Source of the DNA: Caballeronia sp. Lep1P3
GTDB lineage: Bacteria > Pseudomonadota > Gammaproteobacteria > Burkholderiales > Burkholderiaceae
Direction of reading: 5' to 3'
Assembly (NCBI RefSeq): GCF_022879595.1
Contig: NZ_CP084267.1
Location: 124,001 to 188,000, forward strand
DNA: 64,000 nt
A program made the translations under genes and the position numbers. Below the pieces are notes generated by a model. It worked only from the letters and a program-made list of their open reading frames with translations, was not told the DNA's origin and did no database searches. Numbering within the stretch: position 1 is the stretch's first letter; the number at the start of each line of letters is the position of its first letter. This document shows positions 1-10,011 of the stretch, piece after piece.

Positions 1-125
1 CTGACGGATCGGCAGCGGTCGACATCGACTTCGATTCTCATCACGGACAGCCGAACCCGCATGCGCACAATTGGGACGGAACTTCTCGCGACCAAGGCTG
101 GCCGGTATCGATTTTTCCTCGTTGA
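1..125 (+). CDS. 3' end of probable polymorphic (Rhs-type) toxin, partial
   Basis: Only the last 40 codons are present. The frame starts at base 3 and runs to TGA at 123-125. The peptide is rich in Asp, His and Trp (VDIDFDSHHG, then PHAHNWDG, then RDQGWPVSIFPR). That style is familiar from the extreme C termini of Rhs and other polymorphic toxins. The stop is followed eight bases later by a small gene with a GTG start, the usual toxin-immunity arrangement. The toxin fold and activity cannot be read from this tail, so the call rests on style and context. It could also be the end of an unrelated secreted protein. Confidence 0.5.
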   Translation, partial: DGSAAVDIDFDSHHGQPNPHAHNWDGTSRDQGWPVSIFPR

Positions 126-133
126 GGTAAGCG

Positions 134-511
134 GTGAATGACATTGATGTGACGCTGAAAGCGTTCGACTATTTTCACGATTGGTATGTGGACAGCATTG
201 CATTGCAAGGCAATGAGGCATCCACCTGTCCTGACACGTTGACGCTGGTTCTAAGCCTTGCTGATCGTCGTGTTTCGATCGCCTTCGCAGGCATGACTCG
301 CCTTGGCATCGAGAATGGTGGCACCGTCAACATCGTGCTATCAATGGAGGAGGTTCAGCCCAACACGGAGGTCAATGCAATCGCCCAGCGCCTTCTGAAG
401 CAATCGTTGCGCGGCAAACGGACGGCTCAACATGTTGTCTACTTGCATCCGACAGCGGGATTCGCGATAGCCGTTGAATTCGATTTCCTCGCAATCAAAG
501 AGGGCGCATGA
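134..511 (+). CDS. Hypothetical protein, candidate immunity protein
   Basis: This is a soluble acidic 125-residue protein with no signal peptide or membrane segment. I do not recognise a family. The start is GTG at 134, because the nearby ATG at 138 is out of frame. It begins eight bases after the stop of the toxin-like tail, so the two are probably co-transcribed and translationally linked. Small acidic cytoplasmic proteins directly downstream of a polymorphic toxin C terminus are usually cognate immunity proteins, and that is the inference here. The alternating hydrophobic pattern in the second half (VVYLHPTAGFAIAVEFDFLAI) suggests beta strands. It could instead be an unrelated hypothetical. 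Confidence 0.6.
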   Translation: MNDIDVTLKAFDYFHDWYVDSIALQGNEASTCPDTLTLVLSLADRRVSIAFAGMTRLGIENGGTVNIVLSMEEVQPNTEVNAIAQRLLKQSLRGKRTAQHVVYLHPTAGFAIAVEFDFLAIKEGA

Positions 512-790
512 GTGTGCATGTTGCGTGGAGGAGCCGCGAAGATTCTTTAATCCGAGCGGTCAGCGGGCGGAAGTCACTCTTGGTTCCGAATGCCCCAATA
601 ACTGCTGTACCGCCGAACAGATCGAACAGGGCCGGCGAGACTTCGACCGACTGTTCCGGTTCTCCATCAACCGACGCGCCGCGCGCGCTTGTAGCAACTT
701 CAGCACGTATGTCACCTTTATAAGTGATCGTTTGCGCGTCTCGCGTCCAGTCGATGGATGCAGCGACATCTCGCTTCCCGATTGAGCTTA
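495..790 (-). pseudogene. Coding-like remnant without a start codon
   Basis: Read on the minus strand, an open frame of about 98 codons ends at TGA (bases 497-495). It contains protein-like text such as VAASIDWTRDAQTITYKGD, EPEQSVEVSPALFDLFGG and TAVIGAFGTKSDFRPLTARI. Its codon use is ordinary, yet no ATG, GTG or TTG lies between the upstream in-frame stop and this text. The 3' end overlaps the last 17 bases of the candidate immunity gene. I read it as a 5'-truncated gene fragment, possibly left by reshuffling of a toxin/immunity module. Chance cannot be excluded. The plus-strand open frames in this stretch look non-coding. Confidence 0.4.
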
Positions 791-828
791 TTCATCCGCA
801 TTGCGCGAAATGCGGAGCCCAAAGCGCC

Positions 829-868
829 AAAAAAACAAACGGCCGCGATCATAACGATCGCGGCCGTT
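829..868 (-). terminator. Intrinsic terminator of the porin gene
   Basis: A 13-bp perfect stem (838-850 with 856-868) encloses a 5-base loop. It is followed in the minus direction by a T-rich tract (A tract 829-837 on the plus strand). It lies 30 bases past the porin stop. Confidence 0.92.
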
Positions 869-897
869 CGCATTACCTGACGCCCGATGCTTAACGC

Positions 898-2049
898 TTA
901 GAACCGGTGCCGCAACCCAACCGCCGCCGCGACCTGATTCTGCGTCGTGGACGGAGACAGCGTGTTGATCATCGCGACGTTCGCGCCCGCATTGCCGAGC
1001 TGACCCGACGCATGCTGGTACACGCCCTCGACGTACACATCCGTGCGGCGCGAGAGCGAGTAATCGGCTTGCAGCGAAACCGTATGCCACTTCGGATCGC
1101 CCGAGCCGTTCGAACCGCTGATCTTGCCGTCGGTGTACGTGTACGACGCATCGAGATTCAGGGCCGGCGTCAGCGCATAGCGGCCATTCACTTCGAAGTT
1201 ATTCAGATGCAGGTTCGTGCCGCTCGGAATGGCGAACGCCGCGCCGCCTTCCGATGCCGCGATCAGGTTGTCGTAGTGCGTGTTGGTCCACACGAAGCCG
1301 ACCGTCGCGGGGCCATATGCGTAGTTCAGGCCCGCGCCGAACGTGCGCTGCAGATCGGCCGTCAGGTTCGTCTTGTCGCTTTGTCCCGCCGACACCGCGC
1401 CGCCCGTGTTGAAGTTACGCGAGTTGTTCGTTTGCAGGTAAGCCGCCGCGAAGTTGAGCGGACCGTTGTTATACGAAGCGCCCGCGCTCCATGCGCGGTT
1501 GTTCGCGAACTGGCCGGCATCGTTGCTGAAACCGTACAGGCCGCCGAACTTGAAACCGCCGTAATTCGCGCTCTGATACTTGACCGAGTTCTTGATCGAG
1601 ATCGAGTTGTCGAGATTGTCGTTGTCGAGCGGATGCGCGCTCAGGTTGTTGCCATAGCCCGCGCCGGCTTCGGAGAGCGGTGCGAGGAAATCGACCATCG
1701 AATCGTACTGACGGCCGAGCGTGACCGCGCCGTATTGATTGCTTTGCAAGCCGACATACGCCTGACGGTTGAACATGCCGTCCTGATTGAAGCCGCCGTT
1801 GTTCAGGTTGAAGCCGCTCTCCAGTCTGAAAAGCGCGTGCAACCCGCCGCCCAAATCTTCGCTGCCGCGCAAGCCGAAATACGTATCGGAGACGGAACCG
1901 CTGCCTTGCTGCCAATTGCTATGCCCGGCGGAATTGTTCGTGTAGACGAGGCCCGCATCGAGCATGCCGTACAAGGTGACGCTGCTTTGCGCCTGAGCCG
2001 ATGCAGCGAAGGCGCCGAGCACGCCCGCAATGAGGAGAGTTTTTTTCAT
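898..2049 (-). CDS. Gram-negative porin (OmpC-like, Porin_4 family)
   Basis: This is an outer-membrane general porin of 383 residues, the usual length for Burkholderia trimeric porins. It should form a 16-strand beta-barrel for passive diffusion of small solutes. A classical signal peptide (MKKTLLIAGVLGAFAASAQA) is cleaved to give a mature start QSSVTLYG, the hallmark of this family. The body has alternating amphipathic strands with many Tyr, Asn and Gly, and an RxYVGLQ motif near residues 90-97. The protein ends in Phe (GLRHRF), the C-terminal signal for BAM-dependent insertion. The gene stands alone, with an intrinsic terminator downstream and about 400 bases of upstream non-coding DNA. Substrate preference cannot be read from sequence. 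Confidence 0.95.
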   Translation of the reverse strand: MKKTLLIAGVLGAFAASAQAQSSVTLYGMLDAGLVYTNNSAGHSNWQQGSGSVSDTYFGLRGSEDLGGGLHALFRLESGFNLNNGGFNQDGMFNRQAYVGLQSNQYGAVTLGRQYDSMVDFLAPLSEAGAGYGNNLSAHPLDNDNLDNSISIKNSVKYQSANYGGFKFGGLYGFSNDAGQFANNRAWSAGASYNNGPLNFAAAYLQTNNSRNFNTGGAVSAGQSDKTNLTADLQRTFGAGLNYAYGPATVGFVWTNTHYDNLIAASEGGAAFAIPSGTNLHLNNFEVNGRYALTPALNLDASYTYTDGKISGSNGSGDPKWHTVSLQADYSLSRRTDVYVEGVYQHASGQLGNAGANVAMINTLSPSTTQNQVAAAVGLRHRF

Positions 2050-2409
2050 GATTGCCGTGTGTCCTGTTTAGAGCAAAGGCTTCCCAAGGCGATGCGTTCA
2101 TCCTCGGAAAACTGGACACACTCTAAGCGAGCCTCTTCGCTGCGTCGCTGCATTCCGCGCGATTTGCGCGGAAAGAATCTATTGCTAAAAATGCAAGGCG
2201 AATGCTCGGCCCGCTGATAATGCTTTAGCCTCAAGCGCTTAGTGTCCTTTGGCAAACTCATTGAAGACTTCGAGTGTTGCGCATGGGCGACGTGATTCCT
2301 TTGCGTTCTGGAGAAGTGCTTTGCAGGCAGCGGGGTTTATCCGCGTCAAGGTGCTTGATAATATTTAGGCGTCTGAAGTGTTTGACACCGAGTTGCAGCC
2401 TGAGGACAT
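2050..2409. other. Intergenic region upstream of the porin
   Basis: This stretch lies between the porin start and the hairpin behind the alcohol dehydrogenase gene. It must hold the porin promoter and leader on the minus strand. It contains AT-rich patches near 2170-2240, but I could not pick out a convincing -35/-10 pair. Short open frames on both strands have no ribosome-binding sites or protein-like composition. Confidence 0.5.
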
Positions 2410-2438
2410 GGGGCGGCTTCGCGAGAGGAAGCCGCCCC
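2410..2438 (-). terminator. Hairpin terminator behind the alcohol dehydrogenase gene
   Basis: An 11-bp perfect GC-rich stem (2410-2420 with 2428-2438) with a 7-base loop lies 26 bases past the stop of the minus-strand dehydrogenase. There is no U tract, so its efficiency is uncertain. Confidence 0.6.
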
Positions 2439-2463
2439 GCATTCACTTCGCTTTATGCATCGC

Positions 2464-3672
2464 TCATGCCGCGGGGTCGAGCTTCACCTTGATCCATCCC
2501 GGCTGGCGCAAATCGAACGCCTTATATGCGTCGATCACGTTCATCATCGGCTCGCGCGTCGTCAATACGCGAAGCGGATCGAACGATCCGTTGCTCACGC
2601 GCTCGATGAGCGCCGGCGTGATCGCGCGATGATTGCAGTTGCCCATTCTGATCGCGAGATTCTTGTTCATCGCGACGCCGAGCGGAAAGAAGCGGTCATT
2701 CGGCGGATAGACGCCGATCACGCCAAGCGAGCCTGCTTTCGCGAGCGCTTCCACGGCCCAGTCGAGCGCCTGCGTCGGCGCATTGCCCGGCACCCAGTTG
2801 CCGCCGTCCTCGTTGCGCTCGGGCGTGACGGTGCGGCTTTCCTGCTCGGCCTGCTTAGCCTTTTCCGCCGATGCAGCCGGTCCGCCTTGCGGATGCACTG
2901 CATCCACGCCGACCGCATCGATCGCGCGATCCACGCCGATGCCGTTGGTCAGTTCGAGAATCGCCTGCACCGGATCTTCCTCCTCGAGGTTCACGGTTTC
3001 CGCGCCCTGCGCACGCGCCATGTCGAGACGATCAGCGAGGCGATCCACCGCGATCACGCGTCCGGCGCCCATCATCCACGCACTCGCGATCGCGAATTGC
3101 CCGACAGGTCCCGCGCCGAACACGGCAACCGTATCGCCCTGACGCACTTGCGCGAGCTGCGCGCCGAAGTAGCCGGTCGGGAAGATATCGGACAGCAGAA
3201 TGGCGCGGTCGTCATCGACGTTATCGGGCAGCTTGATGAGGCTCGCGTTGGCAAGCGGCGTGCGCGCATATTCGGCTTGCAGGCCGTTGATCGGGCCGGT
3301 CGTCTTCGGTCCGCCGAAGAACGCGGTGCCTGCGGACGGCCCGTTCGGATTGGCGAGATCGCATTGCGCGGTGTAACCCTCGCGGCAATACGCGCAGCAT
3401 CCGCACGATATCGTCGATGGAATCAGCACGCGATCGCCCCGCCTCAGATTGCGCACGCCCTTGCCCACTTCCTCGATCACGCCGACGCCTTCGTGTCCGA
3501 GAATCGTGCCCGGCACCATGCCGGACAGCGTGCCGCGGACCATATGCAGGTCCGTGCCGCAGATGGCGCTCGACGTGAGCCTGACGACGGCATCGTGATC
3601 GTGCTGGATCGCCGGATCGGCGACGTTGTCGAGCGAAATGTTTCCTACGCCATGGAATACGACTGCTTTCAT
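2464..3672 (-). CDS. Zinc-dependent alcohol dehydrogenase (formaldehyde dehydrogenase-like MDR)
   Basis: This is a cytoplasmic NAD(P)-dependent medium-chain dehydrogenase of 402 residues. Catalytic zinc ligands are visible: Cys38 in AICGTDLH and the His60-Glu61 pair in LGHEGVG. The structural zinc loop has four cysteines with x2, x2, x7 spacing (90, 93, 96, 104). The Rossmann motif GAGPVG is at 186-191. The C-terminal half carries an insertion of Glu, Lys and Gln around residues 270-300, as in glutathione-independent formaldehyde dehydrogenase-like proteins. The start MKAVVFHG at 3672 is preferred over upstream codons because GAGGAG lies eight bases before it. The substrate is unknown; short aldehydes or alcohols are likely. 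It faces a divergently transcribed CsbD stress gene. Confidence 0.88.
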   Translation of the reverse strand: MKAVVFHGVGNISLDNVADPAIQHDHDAVVRLTSSAICGTDLHMVRGTLSGMVPGTILGHEGVGVIEEVGKGVRNLRRGDRVLIPSTISCGCCAYCREGYTAQCDLANPNGPSAGTAFFGGPKTTGPINGLQAEYARTPLANASLIKLPDNVDDDRAILLSDIFPTGYFGAQLAQVRQGDTVAVFGAGPVGQFAIASAWMMGAGRVIAVDRLADRLDMARAQGAETVNLEEEDPVQAILELTNGIGVDRAIDAVGVDAVHPQGGPAASAEKAKQAEQESRTVTPERNEDGGNWVPGNAPTQALDWAVEALAKAGSLGVIGVYPPNDRFFPLGVAMNKNLAIRMGNCNHRAITPALIERVSNGSFDPLRVLTTREPMMNVIDAYKAFDLRQPGWIKVKLDPAA

Positions 3673-3794
3673 CGTCAGCTCCTCAAAGAGTTCGCACGAA
3701 CGACAGCCGCAGCAACGCGCGCGCCCGTTTCCGGGCATAGGCGTTGCGTGCTCGAAGCAGCATGCGTTATGTCGTTTCCTGAAAGGAGAACATC

Positions 3795-3998
3795 ATGAAC
3801 AAGGATCAGAAAGAAGGCATCAAGGAGCAGGTGAAAGGCTGGGTCGATACGGCCGTCGGCACCGTGACCGGCAACGAGGACCGCAAGCTGAAGGGCGACG
3901 TGGAAATCACCAACGGCGCGAATCGCAAGGACTACGGCGACCAGAAGGACAACATCGAGAAGGGCGTCGAAGATCCGGGCGAACCGACGAACACCTGA
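3795..3998 (+). CDS. CsbD family stress-response protein
   Basis: This small hydrophilic protein of 67 residues belongs to the CsbD family, whose members accumulate under general stress and in stationary phase and whose biochemical role is unknown. Family features are the N-terminal MNKDQKEGIKEQVKGW, the central TGNEDRKLKGDVE and a charged disordered C terminus. A strong GAAAGGAG lies upstream of the ATG. The gene is divergent from the alcohol dehydrogenase and converges on recQ, which ends 16 bases away on the other strand. Confidence 0.92.
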   Translation: MNKDQKEGIKEQVKGWVDTAVGTVTGNEDRKLKGDVEITNGANRKDYGDQKDNIEKGVEDPGEPTNT

Positions 3999-4014
3999 CG
4001 CCCCGCATCGACGT

Positions 4015-5826
<1,812 letters not shown>

Positions 5827-6279
5827 TGTGTATTGCGTTTGAATTGAGCGTCGCGCGTTCAGCGATTGCGGCTGTTCGCTTCGAGTGATGTTGCGGATTA
5901 AGGCGTTCGCGTTTTGGGGTGGACACCTCGCTTATTTATCGAGAACCGATCGAAATCATTCGCATTTGAATAAATGCTTCGGCTTTGTTAATGACTTCGT
6001 TCGATGGAGCAAACCCCAGACCCAGCGCGGAGTTTGAATAAAGGAAAATACCGATGAAAAGTTTGCGTGTTTGCGCTATGCAGCCAAAAGGCCCGCAAAC
6101 GTTGTCTGCGCGGGAACGCTCCAGGTCTGTGTGGGAATGCGAACACTCGGGACCCTCGCGCAAGCCTTACCAGGCGGGGCGGTTTCAAAAGGAAACAACT
6201 TTTCGCGAAGCAAACGCCGCGGAAGGTATGACCTTTGCTCTATCTTTAGCTTCTTGAATTACGCCGGACGAATACGACA
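5827..6279. other. Intergenic region with lower GC than its neighbours
   Basis: These are 450 bases between recQ and the next plus-strand gene. The first half is AT-richer than the surroundings; the second half (about 6060-6240) is rich in GGGA, GCGGG and AAGGAAAC blocks that could fold. Four short open frames overlap on both strands; none has a good ribosome-binding site or protein-like composition. I see no recognisable riboswitch core. It must hold the recQ promoter. Confidence 0.4.
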
Positions 6280-6582
6280 ATGAGAGCCCTCCATGCAAAT
6301 CCAGGCTACCGACAGCGCCGCTCTGCCCAACTTGCCGAACGCGAACTCAAACACCTGGAATTGATTCTCGCGAGCTTCGTCGAAGGCGGCACGGCGCCCG
6401 GCCGTCTGCCCACGCGCTATTGGGACATGCGCGTCGCGCAACTGGATAGCGAGTACGATCTCGTTCCGTCGCAAAGTCAACGCGTCACGATGCTTCAGCG
6501 CAAGCTCGCGCTGCTCGATTCGGCGCTCGGTTCCGCCGCCGCCGATGCGCAGGAAAGACAGAGCCGCCGCGTCGCCGCCTGA
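6280..6582 (+). CDS. Hypothetical protein, helical
   Basis: This is a 100-residue cytoplasmic protein, predicted mostly helical, with a charged Ala/Glu/Leu stretch (AQLAERELKHLELILASF), a central WDMRVAQLDSEYDLVPSQSQRV and a leucine-rich second helix. Codon use is typical of the genome, which supports coding. The family is not recognised; it looks like a lineage-specific Burkholderiaceae protein. The start at 6280 lacks a clear Shine-Dalgarno, and the first 15 residues may not be translated. An overlapping ATG at 6294 opens only a 23-codon frame. Confidence 0.6.
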   Translation: MRALHANPGYRQRRSAQLAERELKHLELILASFVEGGTAPGRLPTRYWDMRVAQLDSEYDLVPSQSQRVTMLQRKLALLDSALGSAAADAQERQSRRVAA

Positions 6583-6618
6583 GTCTTTCGCCGCGCCGCC
6601 CGTTTCTCGTCACTGTCA

Positions 6619-7008
6619 CTATTTCGCGCGCTTGATGACCGAGCGCGCCATGTTCGCAGCCAACTCCGCGCGCAGTTCCGCCCACTTGCCGAGCAGCGAA
6701 GAATCGTTGGTCAGGAAGTAAGGCGCGTCGGCCCACTGGATATCGCCCGCACTACCGCGCCCGGTCTCGAAGACGCGCATGTCTTCGTCGTCGTCGGCGC
6801 CCTGGGTCACGAGTTCGCTGAACGAATGCACGTCCGTCAACGCGACGTCGTAGATGACGATGCTATTGAGCACGGCAATCGCCGTCTTGCTCATGCGCCA
6901 CGCGGCTTCCCGGCTGTCCGCCATCAGGAAGGCCACGCCCTGAACGGGCGCAGTCAATGTCACGCGAAAAAGGCGTGACCTGCATGCATCGCTGAGTCGA
7001 ATCGTCAT
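6619..7008 (-). CDS. Hypothetical conserved protein
   Basis: This is a 129-residue soluble protein without signal peptide or membrane segment. The N-terminal half, FRVTLTAPVQGVAFLMADSREAAWRMSKTAIAVLN, reads like an alpha/beta module. The middle is acidic (GADDDEDM) and the tail is a basic helix. GAGAAACC precedes the ATG. I do not recognise the family. It is one of three small minus-strand genes between 6.6 and 8.8 kb that are separated by 140-215 bases and so are probably not one tight operon. Confidence 0.65.
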   Translation of the reverse strand: MTIRLSDACRSRLFRVTLTAPVQGVAFLMADSREAAWRMSKTAIAVLNSIVIYDVALTDVHSFSELVTQGADDDEDMRVFETGRGSAGDIQWADAPYFLTNDSSLLGKWAELRAELAANMARSVIKRAK

Positions 7009-7148
7009 GGTTTCTCAGTCTGTAGCCGAGCGAACGCGCGTCCATCCGAAGCTATCGCAGAGCAAGACGCGATCCCGCTTGACCGCGTTTGCCGCTTGGC
7101 GGAGCGGCAAACCATGACAACGTTTCAGTCGTTGGGAGCTGAGCCGCC

Positions 7149-7472
7149 TTAAAGCTCGGGGCGCGCGAGATCGGCCTGCACGACTTCGTTGCCCCGGCGT
7201 TGCGCCGCTTCTATCGCGTCCGATTTCGATGCATAAGGCCCGAGCGTATCCGCTCCGTCGAACGGAAATAAAAGCCGTCCGTCCGTTTTTCGCACCACTT
7301 TCAACGTGCCGTAATAGCCGCTCGCCGCGCTGCCGCGATACGACGCATAAATCTGGAAATCGCTTGCGGTTGCGCCGGGTGTCGGCGCGACGACACGCGT
7401 TGGAAAATAAACGAGCTTGGGGCGTCTGCCACTCATATGCGTCACGGGAATCACCAGTTGAGAGCGCGTCAT
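7149..7472 (-). CDS. Hypothetical small conserved protein
   Basis: This 107-residue protein has a conserved-looking core, FQIYASYRGSAASGYYGTLKVVRKTDGRLLFPFDGA, followed by a helical segment SKSDAIEAAQRRGNEVVQADLARPEL. The core resembles a small beta sheet and the tail an amphipathic helix. I associate such proteins with Burkholderiaceae small DUF families, possibly DUF6723, but this is from memory and uncertain. The start may instead be the internal ATG at 7436, as neither start has a good ribosome-binding site. Function unknown. Confidence 0.6.
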   Translation of the reverse strand: MTRSQLVIPVTHMSGRRPKLVYFPTRVVAPTPGATASDFQIYASYRGSAASGYYGTLKVVRKTDGRLLFPFDGADTLGPYASKSDAIEAAQRRGNEVVQADLARPEL

Positions 7473-7686
7473 TCCAGGCGCTCATGACCGGTCGCGTGCG
7501 AGACGCGCCCGCCCGCTCGAATGTCTCGCCATTCGAACGGACGCACGCGCTAGCCGCCGGAAATTTCACGCAGGAAAGGAAAGCCGCTGCTCGAACTCCA
7601 GCAATTGCCAAGCCGGGTCGTGCGCCGGCGAGCGCAGCGCCGGAAATGGCGCCGCGCGTCGTCAAGAAAGAAGCAGAAACGGCATT

Positions 7687-8766
7687 TCAGGTCCCGCCCA
7701 TATAAAAATCGTCGCGATTATTGCCCGTCGTGCGAATGCAGATCGGCGAACGATAGAGCGGCTCCGCGTACTTGGTGCCGGGAAGTTCATCGCGGATTTT
7801 CATGAAAAGCGGCGAGAGGCCATTATCGAGCCATGCGCCCCAGATCGCGTCGTGATGGTCCGGCAAGTAGAGCTTCGGCTTGAAGAGCTGCAAATGCTGG
7901 AACGTGAAGCCGAGTTGCGTCTCCGCGATCGGATGCGGCGTCCACGGAAAGATGCCGACATCGACGCCCGGCGCGACGCTCGTCGCGAGCTGCAACTCCT
8001 CGGGGCTCGGGTTGCTCACGCTGTCGAACCACACGATCCTGAAGCCGTTCGGAAACGTGAACGTGAAGCCCATCGTGCCTTGCGTGACGATGTTCGGATC
8101 GCTCGATCCGCGTGCCGCGACTGCGTCGTGCTGCTGCTGTTCGGCGGCGGTGAGCGGCGGCGCATCGAGCGCGTAGAGCGCGGCGAGTTGTGTCGTGAGT
8201 CCCGCTTCGATCGTGCTGTGGATGATGTGCGTCGGACTGATCGTGATGTCGCCGTAAGTGAACTTCTCCGTGTTGTTGCCGCTGACGGTCGTGGTCTGCG
8301 CGGCCGGCACGCCGAGCACTTGCGCTTCTTTCGTCGTGATGGCCGAGCCGATGACCTGCGCCTTCGTCTGCGCGGCGACGGCGGCCACGTCGCTGATGTG
8401 GTCCGAATGCGCGTGACCGATGAGAATGACGTTCGCCTTCGTCACCTGCGATACGGTGAAGCCGAGCGACGGCGTGCGCGCGGGCCGTTCGTAATACGTG
8501 TCCATGATGACGACGACGCCGTGATACGCAAGCTCGTAGTTCGCCGTGCCGAGCCAGCGCAGCACGGCGGTGTCGCCTTGAGGAAGCGGCCCGCCCTGCG
8601 ATGCGGGCGTGAGGCTCTGGCACGCGGGATCGGATGCGAGCGGCGCGTCCGCTGCATTGGCCGGCGCAAGGCCGGAATCGTTATGGTCGTGACCGCACGC
8701 GCATAGCAGCGAAGTCGATGCTATGAGCGTCGCGCCCAGCGCTCGGAATAGGCCAGCCTTTCTCAT
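7687..8766 (-). CDS. Metallo-beta-lactamase-fold hydrolase, predicted lipoprotein
   Basis: This is a 359-residue envelope protein. The N terminus is a lipoprotein signal peptide with cysteines at 22 and 24 (TSLLCACG), so it is probably exported and lipid-anchored. The MBL zinc motif HAHSDH is at 118-123 (ILIGHAHSDHISDV), with further ligand candidates in SPTHIIHS, WFDSVSNPSPEE and LPDHHDAIWGAW. The layout resembles UlaG/RomA-like MBL hydrolases, not classical beta-lactamases. A strong GGAGAGGTG precedes the ATG. Substrate unknown; phosphodiesters or acyl-ethanolamides are possible by family analogy only. Confidence 0.85.
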   Translation of the reverse strand: MRKAGLFRALGATLIASTSLLCACGHDHNDSGLAPANAADAPLASDPACQSLTPASQGGPLPQGDTAVLRWLGTANYELAYHGVVVIMDTYYERPARTPSLGFTVSQVTKANVILIGHAHSDHISDVAAVAAQTKAQVIGSAITTKEAQVLGVPAAQTTTVSGNNTEKFTYGDITISPTHIIHSTIEAGLTTQLAALYALDAPPLTAAEQQQHDAVAARGSSDPNIVTQGTMGFTFTFPNGFRIVWFDSVSNPSPEELQLATSVAPGVDVGIFPWTPHPIAETQLGFTFQHLQLFKPKLYLPDHHDAIWGAWLDNGLSPLFMKIRDELPGTKYAEPLYRSPICIRTTGNNRDDFYMGGT

Positions 8767-8896
8767 GACACCTCTCCTTTGAGGACTACCGACAGGGAAC
8801 CGAAAGCTCCTTAATCGTGCCGAAATCGTGCGGAAAGCTGGCTTGAGTTCAATAGTAAATGCGCCGAAAGCGCGGCGTCTATGTGCCGTGCAGCAT

Positions 8897-9244
8897 TTAC
8901 TTCAATGCTTCGGTGTCGTGAGAGAAGACGGTTGTCGCGTGCCTCTTTTCGACGGTCAGATTGACCGAGCGCGCGCCGTTCGGCCGGGTGCGATGACGCA
9001 CGCCCGCGGGAATCGTCAGCATGTGGCCGGCGCGGAGTTCGGCCGCGCCGTCATCGAAATCGATGACGAGCGTGCCTTCCAACACGATAAAAGTCTCGTC
9101 GGAGTCCGGATGGATGTGCCATGCGTAGGGCGCGTCCATCACGCTGATGTGGATGTCGTGATCGTTCACGCTCGCGACGACGCGGTTCATATAGCCATCG
9201 CGCGCGGCGTTCGCGATGGCGGTGAGATCGACTGGCTGGATCAT
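8897..9244 (-). CDS. Cupin domain protein
   Basis: This 115-residue single-domain cupin is a small beta-barrel. Cupin motif 1 is visible as WHIHPDSDETFIVLEG, with two His and a Glu as metal ligands. Motif 2 is the region AGHMLTIPAGVRHRTRPNG, with Pro-Ala-Gly-Val-xx-His. The protein is cytoplasmic and lacks a DNA-binding domain, so it is a stand-alone sensor, isomerase or mannose-6-phosphate-isomerase-like cupin of unknown substrate. A near-perfect ribosome-binding site (AAAGGAGG) precedes the ATG. It is monocistronic. Confidence 0.88.
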   Translation of the reverse strand: MIQPVDLTAIANAARDGYMNRVVASVNDHDIHISVMDAPYAWHIHPDSDETFIVLEGTLVIDFDDGAAELRAGHMLTIPAGVRHRTRPNGARSVNLTVEKRHATTVFSHDTEALK

Positions 9245-9337
9245 GCGCGCCTCCTTTGCCCAACGGTTTCGATCGAGGCTAGCGCAGCCGCGCGTGCTAT
9301 CGCAAACGAATCGTTTTGGCGTGCATGTGAAGCGCGT

Positions 9338-9625
9338 TCACATCGCGACGGCGCCGCCGCCCGGCGCATGGCCCATGATCGCCGCGAGGTTGCCGACAGC
9401 CGGCTCGGCGTAGAAAGGTGGCGGCGCTTCCGGCGGCAAAGGCGCCGGGCTGGAGACGGCCGCGTGCGGATAGACGGGCAGCGGGGGCGCGCTTTGTCCG
9501 CTGGACGCGACCGGAAAGACCGGCCCGCCGACGATGCCCACGCCGATGAACGGATGCGCCTGCGCCGCCGTTGCCAGCCCCGCGCTCAACGCGAGCGCCA
9601 GCGTGATGTTCCTGATCGTCCTCAT
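9338..9625 (-). CDS. Small proline-rich periplasmic protein
   Basis: This is a 95-residue secreted protein with a clear signal peptide (MRTIRNITLALALSAGLATAAQA, cleaved before HPFIGVG). The mature part is low in charge and rich in Pro, Ala and Gly, with PLPPEAPPPFY in the middle. This composition is common for small Burkholderia envelope proteins of unknown function. The start at 9625 is chosen because GAGGAG lies directly upstream and the residue begins a signal peptide; the frame is open further upstream but has no support. Function unknown. Confidence 0.78.
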   Translation of the reverse strand: MRTIRNITLALALSAGLATAAQAHPFIGVGIVGGPVFPVASSGQSAPPLPVYPHAAVSSPAPLPPEAPPPFYAEPAVGNLAAIMGHAPGGGAVAM

Positions 9626-9708
9626 CGCAGTCTCCTCTTTCCGGTTCGTCGATGAAGGCATTCTGCGACGCGAGAATGAGCGAAGAATGAGGCGATCGGT
9701 CGGCGCGG

Positions 9709-9921
9709 TCAGAAGAGTTCCGAATCGAGCGGAAGCAGGTTCATCCATTTGACCGCGGTGCGCCGCTCGGTGCCGTCGTCGTGAATGGAGCGGATCATCA
9801 CGCGCTCGCCGCGCGCCTCTCCCAATACCTCGACGATGCGGTTACGATAGCGCGCGAGTGCGCCCTTCGCGGGCTTCATCGGCTTGCGTTTCGTGCTCGT
9901 GCGAGCGGACACTGCGGGCAT
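9709..9921 (-). CDS. Hypothetical small basic protein
   Basis: This 70-residue protein has a basic N terminus (STKRKPMKPAKG) and a short SH3-like segment, ARYRNRIVEVLGEARGERVMIRSIHDDGTERRTAVKWMNLLP. The pattern suggests a tiny beta barrel, perhaps nucleic-acid binding. The internal ATG at 9879 is an equally good start. It is divergent from the SET-domain gene at 10012. I do not recognise the family. Confidence 0.55.
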   Translation of the reverse strand: MPAVSARTSTKRKPMKPAKGALARYRNRIVEVLGEARGERVMIRSIHDDGTERRTAVKWMNLLPLDSELF

Positions 9922-10011
9922 AGGCGTGACGGCGATTCATGACGGCGTCATCATAGCGATGCTCACGCCCGCACTCAAACCCCGAATCCGTCAAACTGCG
10001 ATCCGCCACAC

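Noticed and set aside
508..723. 71-codon frame starting in the ATGA at the end of the immunity gene
   Set aside because: The start is coupled, but the sequence is Ser/Arg-rich without a recognisable pattern and the opposite strand is more protein-like.
907..2217. Large open frame opposite the porin (436 codons)
   Set aside because: Composition is Arg/Ala-rich shadow translation of the porin strand; no ribosome-binding site; the porin has a signal peptide and terminator.
6054..6283. Riboswitch in the recQ upstream gap
   Set aside because: G-rich blocks look foldable, but no known core (SAM, TPP, cobalamin, FMN) could be matched.
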